10,691 bases of DNA from Thermoproteota archaeon (lineage in GTDB: Archaea; Thermoproteota; Thermoprotei_A; Sulfolobales; Desulfurococcaceae), in NCBI GenBank assembly GCA_013154205.1, contig JAADCY010000055.1, forward strand, positions 1 through 10,691, read 5' to 3'. Shown here piece after piece: positions 6,645 through 10,691 of the stretch. The notes under the pieces are model-generated. The model was not told the DNA's origin. It did no database searches and saw only the letters and a list, made by a program, of their open reading frames with translations. Position 1 is the stretch's first letter. Each line of letters starts with the position of its first letter. The position numbers and the translations under genes are program-made.

Positions 6645-7921
6645 TTTCTTCTACCCGTGTATTTTTTACTGATTTTCTTCTGTATAAGATCAACCACGTA
6701 TTGCTCCAAGAGATCTAGAGGCCCATAATGTATACTAATGAGAGTTGTTCTTCCTCTAAGGCCCTTACCGCTTGCCCTAGCATCTATAACGTTTGCTTTC
6801 TTCAAGTTCATAATATAACCATATACCTGCGTATGTCTACGGGGCTGTTGATCAAATTCTTCACATACTAGCTCATATTCTCTCTCAACATCACCCATCT
6901 TAACATATGTTTGACCAGTTCTTCTGAGCAATCGTATAATAGCTAATAAGATCATGAGTTCATGGAGTGGGCTATAGAGAATTGTTTCCGATATATTTAT
7001 TATTTCTCTACTTGTTCTAGAGATCGCCTTCCTCACGTGTTCTATCGTTACCCTATTACTTCCCTCGTGCTCCGCTGCATCACCAGCTAGAAGAAGTATT
7101 TCGATCGCGTGCCTCGCGTTTCCTCCACCGCCCTTATCGCTGCCCTCATATTCCGCTATAAATTTCAGTACTTCATCATCTATGACACCAGGATAGAATG
7201 CTTGTTCGGCACGATACTTCAGTATGTCATAGAGCTCCTTACTCGTATAAGGCTTCAACCTTATCATGTGTTTTAACAGGTAGCTCTCAGTAGATGGGTC
7301 AAGCAGTGATAACTTAGACGTATCGAGTGAGATAAAGATAAAATTGAGCCGTTTAAGCGATGCAATAGTATCATCATATGTTCTGACTATGAAATATACA
7401 GCATCGCTCCCCGCTATACTTGCGAAATAATGAAATTCATCAAGTGTTATTATAGCGTAAACATTGTTTTCTTCTAGATGCCAGAGAATAGCATCATACA
7501 TCTCTTTAACTGATAAACCTCTCTGGGGAAGCGGGACTTCTAGTTGGCGAGCTATCTCGGCTACGACATTGTATAATGTTCTGTTTCTATGACAGTTAAC
7601 ATGAACATATCTAAGATTATAGCCTTTCAGGCGAGCGATTCTGGCGAATTCCCTACCAAAAACTCTCGCAGTAACCGTTTTTCCCACTCCAACACCGCCT
7701 ACTAATAATACGCGCTGTGAGAAACTACCGGGAGATATTATTAAATGCTTGAAAGCTGAAGCCAATAGCTTAATTTCCTTTTCTCTATGAGGGAGCTTAT
7801 CAGGTATGTATTCAGGGGCTAGGCTTTCTCTACTTTTGAATATTGTCGGTCTACTAAGCTCTTCCTCTATGATCTTCCATGTCTCATTATCATCGGAGTT
7901 AGGCCGATTCAAGATATACAC
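6641..7921 (-). CDS. Divergent Orc1/Cdc6-family AAA+ protein
   Basis: Orc1/Cdc6 proteins bind origins and recruit MCM. The 426-residue protein has the family layout: HREKEIKLLASAF near 45-57 before the ATPase core, Walker A GGVGVGKT (75-82), Walker B ITLDEFHYF with D161 and E162, sensor 2 R270 in GNARHAIEILLLAGDAAE, and a C-terminal winged helix (about 315-400) with the wing motif GKGLRGRTTLISI. Two usual residues are changed: where the family has (T/S)ND, it reads ISLD (L199 at the sensor-1 Asn), and the DPR of the likely arginine-finger motif reads DPS (S210). It therefore is an outlying paralogue and may not be the main initiator. The start is GTG at 7919-7921; a TTG three codons later, 6 nt after GGGTG, is an alternative. 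It heads a two-gene unit with the winged-helix gene and has its own likely promoter in the 48 bp upstream. Confidence 0.88.
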   Translation of the reverse strand: MYILNRPNSDDNETWKIIEEELSRPTIFKSRESLAPEYIPDKLPHREKEIKLLASAFKHLIISPGSFSQRVLLVGGVGVGKTVTARVFGREFARIARLKGYNLRYVHVNCHRNRTLYNVVAEIARQLEVPLPQRGLSVKEMYDAILWHLEENNVYAIITLDEFHYFASIAGSDAVYFIVRTYDDTIASLKRLNFIFISLDTSKLSLLDPSTESYLLKHMIRLKPYTSKELYDILKYRAEQAFYPGVIDDEVLKFIAEYEGSDKGGGGNARHAIEILLLAGDAAEHEGSNRVTIEHVRKAISRTSREIINISETILYSPLHELMILLAIIRLLRRTGQTYVKMGDVEREYELVCEEFDQQPRRHTQVYGYIMNLKKANVIDARASGKGLRGRTTLISIHYGPLDLLEQYVVDLIQKKISKKYTGRRK

Positions 7922-7953
7922 CCAGCACTTTCACTCTACTATTTACATAACGG

Positions 7954-7966
7954 GATATAAAAAATG
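7954..7966 (-). promoter_or_regulatory. Probable TATA element for the Orc1/Cdc6-like gene
   Basis: On the minus strand CATTTTTTATATC lies in the 48-bp gap after the THUMP gene, centred about 38 nt before the GTG start. A start site about 26 nt downstream would leave a leader of roughly 12 nt. The T-run could also end transcripts from the upstream trk unit. Confidence 0.5.
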
Positions 7967-7969
7967 GAA

Positions 7970-8473
7970 CTAGCACTCAGCAATGCCTAAAACCAATAAG
8001 TCATCTATCCCCTCAACATACAAGCATATTTTAGAACTAGGATCATGGCGTAATCCATGCTTATCTAGAATCCTTATAATGTTTTTCCATAGAATAGGGC
8101 TTAGACCTCTATACCCTCTTATTTTCATCTTAAGCCTAACTCTTGAAGGAAGATTCTTCTCCAGAATTAACGAGTCCACGGCTTTCTCTAGCCTATCAGG
8201 CGTTATGCTGTCAGAATATATGATGATTTCATTCGCGGGAATTATTTTTTCGACAAAACCATATTCGTAGCTCCTAGCATATCTATATGCTTCATCCGGT
8301 TTGAGTCTAGATGAATAAACCATTAATAAGCCAGGATATCTTGTCTTCAAGACCTCAATCTCATAGTCTTTATGAAATAATACGTTTCCTATCTCCTCTT
8401 CGCACCAGTCTTCGCTGCCAGCTCTACACGTTACTATTAAGACAAGTCTTTTCTCGCCGATTTTGTTTGTCAT
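7970..8473 (-). CDS. THUMP-domain RNA-binding protein (Tan1/THUMPD1-like)
   Basis: The 167-residue protein has an N-terminal ferredoxin-like part (about 8-75, from LVLIVTCRAGSEDWCEEEI to YARSYEYGF) and a C-terminal THUMP domain (about 83-165, with VRLKMKIRGYRGL and SKICLYVEGIDDLLVLGI). THUMP domains bind the acceptor end of tRNA. Free-standing archaeal proteins of this type resemble eukaryotic Tan1/THUMPD1, which helps the acetyltransferase that makes N4-acetylcytidine in tRNA; whether this one does so is inference. No methyltransferase, thiolase or other catalytic domain is attached. Its ATG overlaps the trkA TGA (ATGA), and GAGGAG at 8479-8484 inside trkA lies 5 nt upstream, so it is translated from the trk message. 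Why an RNA-modification factor sits with potassium uptake is unclear. Confidence 0.82.
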   Translation of the reverse strand: MTNKIGEKRLVLIVTCRAGSEDWCEEEIGNVLFHKDYEIEVLKTRYPGLLMVYSSRLKPDEAYRYARSYEYGFVEKIIPANEIIIYSDSITPDRLEKAVDSLILEKNLPSRVRLKMKIRGYRGLSPILWKNIIRILDKHGLRHDPSSKICLYVEGIDDLLVLGIAEC

Positions 8474-9129
8474 TTTGTCTCCTCGGATAATTTCCTGAGT
8501 AGTTCGTCTTGATACTTAGCTTTTACAAGGAATAGAATTATGTCATTATATCTTATCGTGGTGTTCTCGTCAATGAATAATGATTCGTCGCCTCGTAGTA
8601 TCAATATGGGTCTAGCTTTATCGTAGTCTATGTCTAGTTCTTTTATCTTTTTTCCATCAAGTTCTTTGGCTATCTTGATCGGAAGTAGTCTTGTGTCTCC
8701 TCGTAGTATTATTGATAAATTGAGAATATTGAAATCCTTAAGTATTGAGAGCGCTTGAAACGATATTAAACGGCTTGGGTTAATTATATTGTTTATACCC
8801 ATATAGATTAGCAGATCATTATAGCCTGTATCCTCTATCTTAGTAATTATTCTTTTGACACCCATAGTTTTGGCTATGAGGGAAATTATAACATTGTCTC
8901 TGTCGTTACCTGTCATGGCTATTAATGCGTCTGCCTGGTCAATACCGCTGTCTTTCAATACTTGAGGATGGGCTGCATTGCCATGTATTACTAGACAATC
9001 AAGCTTCTCTGCAAGTTCTTCAGCTCTATGCTTGTCTTTTTCAATGATTATTATCTCGTGCCCCTCGCTAATCAATGCGTTTGCTAGTTCTACTCCTGTG
9101 TCTCCTCCACCAGCTATGATTACTCTCAT
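8470..9129 (-). CDS. trkA: TrkA potassium uptake regulator (RCK domain protein)
   Basis: TrkA is the cytosolic NAD/ATP-binding ring that gates the TrkH channel. The 219-residue protein contains one RCK_N Rossmann domain: GGGDTG at 7-12 followed by VELANALI, and an acidic residue at the end of strand 2 (E30 in IIIIEKD), which suits NAD(H) binding; also VIHGNAAHPQVL (47-58) and ALIAMTGNDRDN (68-79). A C-terminal RCK_C domain covers about 137-205. One RCK_N/RCK_C unit is the usual archaeal form, half the length of Escherichia coli TrkA, which is a tandem duplication. The start ATG at 9127-9129 follows GGTGG by 9 nt. It lies 17 nt after trkH and overlaps the THUMP gene by 4 nt, indicating one operon. 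Confidence 0.95.
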   Translation of the reverse strand: MRVIIAGGGDTGVELANALISEGHEIIIIEKDKHRAEELAEKLDCLVIHGNAAHPQVLKDSGIDQADALIAMTGNDRDNVIISLIAKTMGVKRIITKIEDTGYNDLLIYMGINNIINPSRLISFQALSILKDFNILNLSIILRGDTRLLPIKIAKELDGKKIKELDIDYDKARPILILRGDESLFIDENTTIRYNDIILFLVKAKYQDELLRKLSEETK

Positions 9130-9138
9130 GACCTGCTA

Positions 9139-9143
9139 CCACC
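9139..9143 (-). promoter_or_regulatory. Shine-Dalgarno site of trkA
   Basis: GGTGG on the minus strand, 9 nt before the trkA ATG, lies in the 17-nt gap after the trkH stop codon. It confirms the trkA start. Confidence 0.65.
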
Positions 9144-9146
9144 GGG

Positions 9147-10613
9147 TTATCTATGGAACAAGTTATAAAATACTATTATAAATGGAATAACCTCTACTCT
9201 CCCAAGCCACATATCTATAATTAATACTAATTTTAGAGGCGCTGCTAGACTTGGCGATGAAAGGCCCACCGATAAGCCCGTAGTAGCGAGCGCTGAAGCT
9301 GTTTCGAACAAGCTACTTGATAAGCTATAACCATATATCATGAATAGTAATGTGCTTATAACAAGGACTAATATGTATATGAATAGCAGATTATATGCTA
9401 GCCTGATATCATCTTCTTGAACCGGCTCATTAGATATTTTCACAGGTAAAACCGATCCTTTAGGAGATACTGCTTGCTTTATATGTCTGGCAAATGATTT
9501 AAACAGAATAATTATTCTAAGCTGCTTAATACCTCCTCCAGTACTACCAAGACAGGCGCCACTAATCATAAGAACTATTAGGACGAACCTTGCGAAGTCA
9601 CGCGATCCCATAAGATCTATAGCTGTATACCCTGTAGTGGAAGCTGCGGAAATAACTTCGAAAACCGATTTTGCAGGAGGTATACCCGATACCAGTGTTA
9701 GAAGTAGAGAGCCTATCAAGATCCCTATGACGAAAGAAGTGATCTGTGGAAGAAATACTTTTTCACGCCTATATTTGAAGAGCATATAGTACATTATTAG
9801 TGGCTGTGCACTGACAAACATAAAGAATGAAACTACTGGAAGTAGGTTCTCTGGGAAAACACTATATGTCGAAAATCCACCAGTGCTAATCGTTGTCAAC
9901 GCATTAATAAGGGCCGAGTAGGGATTCATTCCAAAAACAACATATGTTACAAAAGCGAGGAGTGTAAGGATAGAATATATCTTGAGTATTTCCAGAACGT
10001 TTTTCCTGCTAAGCGGGCTTATCCTTATCTTGCCTAGATGAGCCAGGTATAGATTATATGCTGCTGAGCCCGGAGATACAAGGATTGTTAACGTGAAAAA
10101 CGCTATACCTAAGCCTCCTATCCATTGATAATAAGAACGTAGAAAATTAACCGTCGAATCAATTGTATTGGAAGACAAACATGAAAGGCCTGTCGTTGTT
10201 ATGGATGATACTCCTTCGAATAAAGCATCAATAAAACTTATACCTTTAGTCATTAATGGGAATAATATCATAAATGGCGGTATTATGAACGCGAAAATCA
10301 TGATCGTTAATGCTTCGATAAAACCAATGTTTTCCGGCTGATACTTCTTAGCTAAGAGATATCCGATCATATATATGATTATAGTTTCTATGATCATTAC
10401 GATTTTGAACATAAATAGTTTCTCGAACAACAATGCGTAGATCGTGGGGACTATATTGGCTATAGATAGGACAAGCAAAACGTTACCAATGTGGTGAAGT
10501 AAGGTGTCTTTACTGTATCTCCGGAATGACAGGCCCCACGACCTCCCGCCACTAATATTATCACTAGATTTCGAAGCACTATGACATATTCTCATCAATC
10601 TATAAAAACACAT
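9147..10613 (-). CDS. trkH: TrkH-family potassium channel subunit
   Basis: TrkH forms the membrane channel for potassium uptake and works with TrkA, encoded next. Numbering from the first ATG (488 residues), four pore repeats are visible with filter-like segments: SITTTGLS (137-144), TISTGGFS (241-248), ISAASTTGYT (321-330) and ALATTGLS (441-448). Between them are hydrophobic segments at about 43-64, 69-89, 97-120, 162-180, 206-227, 258-280, 291-310, 341-360, 405-428 and 460-483. GSTGGGIKQLRI (356-367) is the conserved gate-region motif, and GRVEVIPF near the C-terminus is also family-typical. The first 27 residues (MCFYRLMRICHSASK...) do not look like a TrkH N-terminus; GGAGGT at 10541-10546 followed 8 nt later by CTG (10530-10532) suggests a real start there, giving 461 residues. 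The ATG at 10613 is preceded directly by an in-frame TAA and no clear ribosome-binding site. Confidence 0.93.
   Translation of the reverse strand: MCFYRLMRICHSASKSSDNISGGRSWGLSFRRYSKDTLLHHIGNVLLVLSIANIVPTIYALLFEKLFMFKIVMIIETIIIYMIGYLLAKKYQPENIGFIEALTIMIFAFIIPPFMILFPLMTKGISFIDALFEGVSSITTTGLSCLSSNTIDSTVNFLRSYYQWIGGLGIAFFTLTILVSPGSAAYNLYLAHLGKIRISPLSRKNVLEILKIYSILTLLAFVTYVVFGMNPYSALINALTTISTGGFSTYSVFPENLLPVVSFFMFVSAQPLIMYYMLFKYRREKVFLPQITSFVIGILIGSLLLTLVSGIPPAKSVFEVISAASTTGYTAIDLMGSRDFARFVLIVLMISGACLGSTGGGIKQLRIIILFKSFARHIKQAVSPKGSVLPVKISNEPVQEDDIRLAYNLLFIYILVLVISTLLFMIYGYSLSSSLFETASALATTGLSVGLSSPSLAAPLKLVLIIDMWLGRVEVIPFIIVFYNLFHR
10541..10546 (-). promoter_or_regulatory. Strong internal Shine-Dalgarno site GGAGGT near the trkH 5' end
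   Basis: GGGAGGT on the minus strand lies 8 nt before an in-frame CTG codon (10530-10532), the same spacing as at rfcS. No ATG, GTG or TTG occurs in frame nearby; the next in-frame TTG is inside the first membrane segment. It may mark a CTG start of trkH or be chance. Confidence 0.4.
10600..10608. promoter_or_regulatory. TATA-like element between trkH and the right-edge gene
   Basis: CTATAAAAA reads as a TATA element on the plus strand, about 48 nt before the ATG at 10652, and as TTTTTATAG on the minus strand, inside the longest trkH frame. On the minus strand, transcription would begin near 10578, downstream of the trkH ATG at 10613, which fits a later trkH start. Confidence 0.35.
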
Positions 10614-10651
10614 TTAACACATATCTCTGAACAAAGATCATTGGTTTCGGG

Positions 10652-10691
10652 ATGAAGACTATGACTCCCCCAGACCCGCTGAGGGATGAGG
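10652..10691 (+). CDS. Possible N-terminus of an unidentified divergent gene, cut by the window edge
   Basis: From ATG 10652 a frame runs open to the edge: MKTMTPPDPLRDE. A second in-frame ATG at 10661 is also possible. A TATA-like element lies at 10600-10608 and another AT-rich word, CATTTAACAC, at 10611-10620. The sequence is much richer in GC than its surroundings, so a structured RNA is an alternative. Too short to name. Confidence 0.35.
   Translation, partial: MKTMTPPDPLRDE

Noticed and set aside
1..10691. CRISPR arrays, insertion sequences, tRNA or rRNA genes.
   Set aside because: No regularly spaced repeats, transposase motifs, terminal inverted repeats, or complete tRNA or rRNA patterns were seen on either strand.

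Overview
The window looks like chromosomal DNA of a hyperthermophilic crenarchaeon, probably Desulfurococcales-like. This is inferred from gene content (MCM, a GINS subunit, small and large clamp-loader subunits, an Orc1/Cdc6 relative), from GGTG or GGAGGT Shine-Dalgarno sites 8-9 nt before starts, and from very tight packing. No genus can be named from sequence alone.

Layout. (1) 1-120: a short non-coding or edge-of-gene stretch. (2) 121-4076, minus strand: gins23 then mcm, 8-23 nt apart depending on the mcm start. The mcm gene is split by a 418-residue in-frame intein. (3) 4077-4178: a divergent AT-rich promoter region. (4) 4179-6445, plus strand: rfcS then rfcL, 8 nt apart. (5) 6453-7921, minus strand: a divergent Orc1/Cdc6-family gene whose stop overlaps the start of a 63-residue winged-helix gene, converging on rfcL with only 7 bp between stops. 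(6) 7970-10613, minus strand: trkH, trkA and a THUMP-domain RNA-binding protein gene, 17 nt apart and then overlapping by 4 nt. (7) The right edge holds a possible first exon-less start of a divergent plus-strand gene.

How the genes work together. Gins23 and MCM are parts of the archaeal CMG-type helicase. RFC small and large subunits load PCNA. An Orc1/Cdc6 protein would normally mark origins and recruit MCM. So 121-7921 is a replication cluster. The flanking trkH-trkA pair encodes a potassium uptake channel with its cytosolic nucleotide-binding regulator, cotranscribed with a Tan1/THUMPD1-like RNA-binding protein.

Most notable points. The intein sits directly before the presensor-1 hairpin of MCM, so splicing must occur for helicase function. 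Its homing-endonuclease region keeps two recognisable LAGLIDADG-like segments, but both catalytic acid positions appear lost. The Orc1/Cdc6 relative lacks the usual sensor-1 Asn and the Arg of the DPR motif. TrkH may start at a CTG codon behind the strongest ribosome-binding site in the window. I found no convincing entirely new system; the unusual features are variants of known families.
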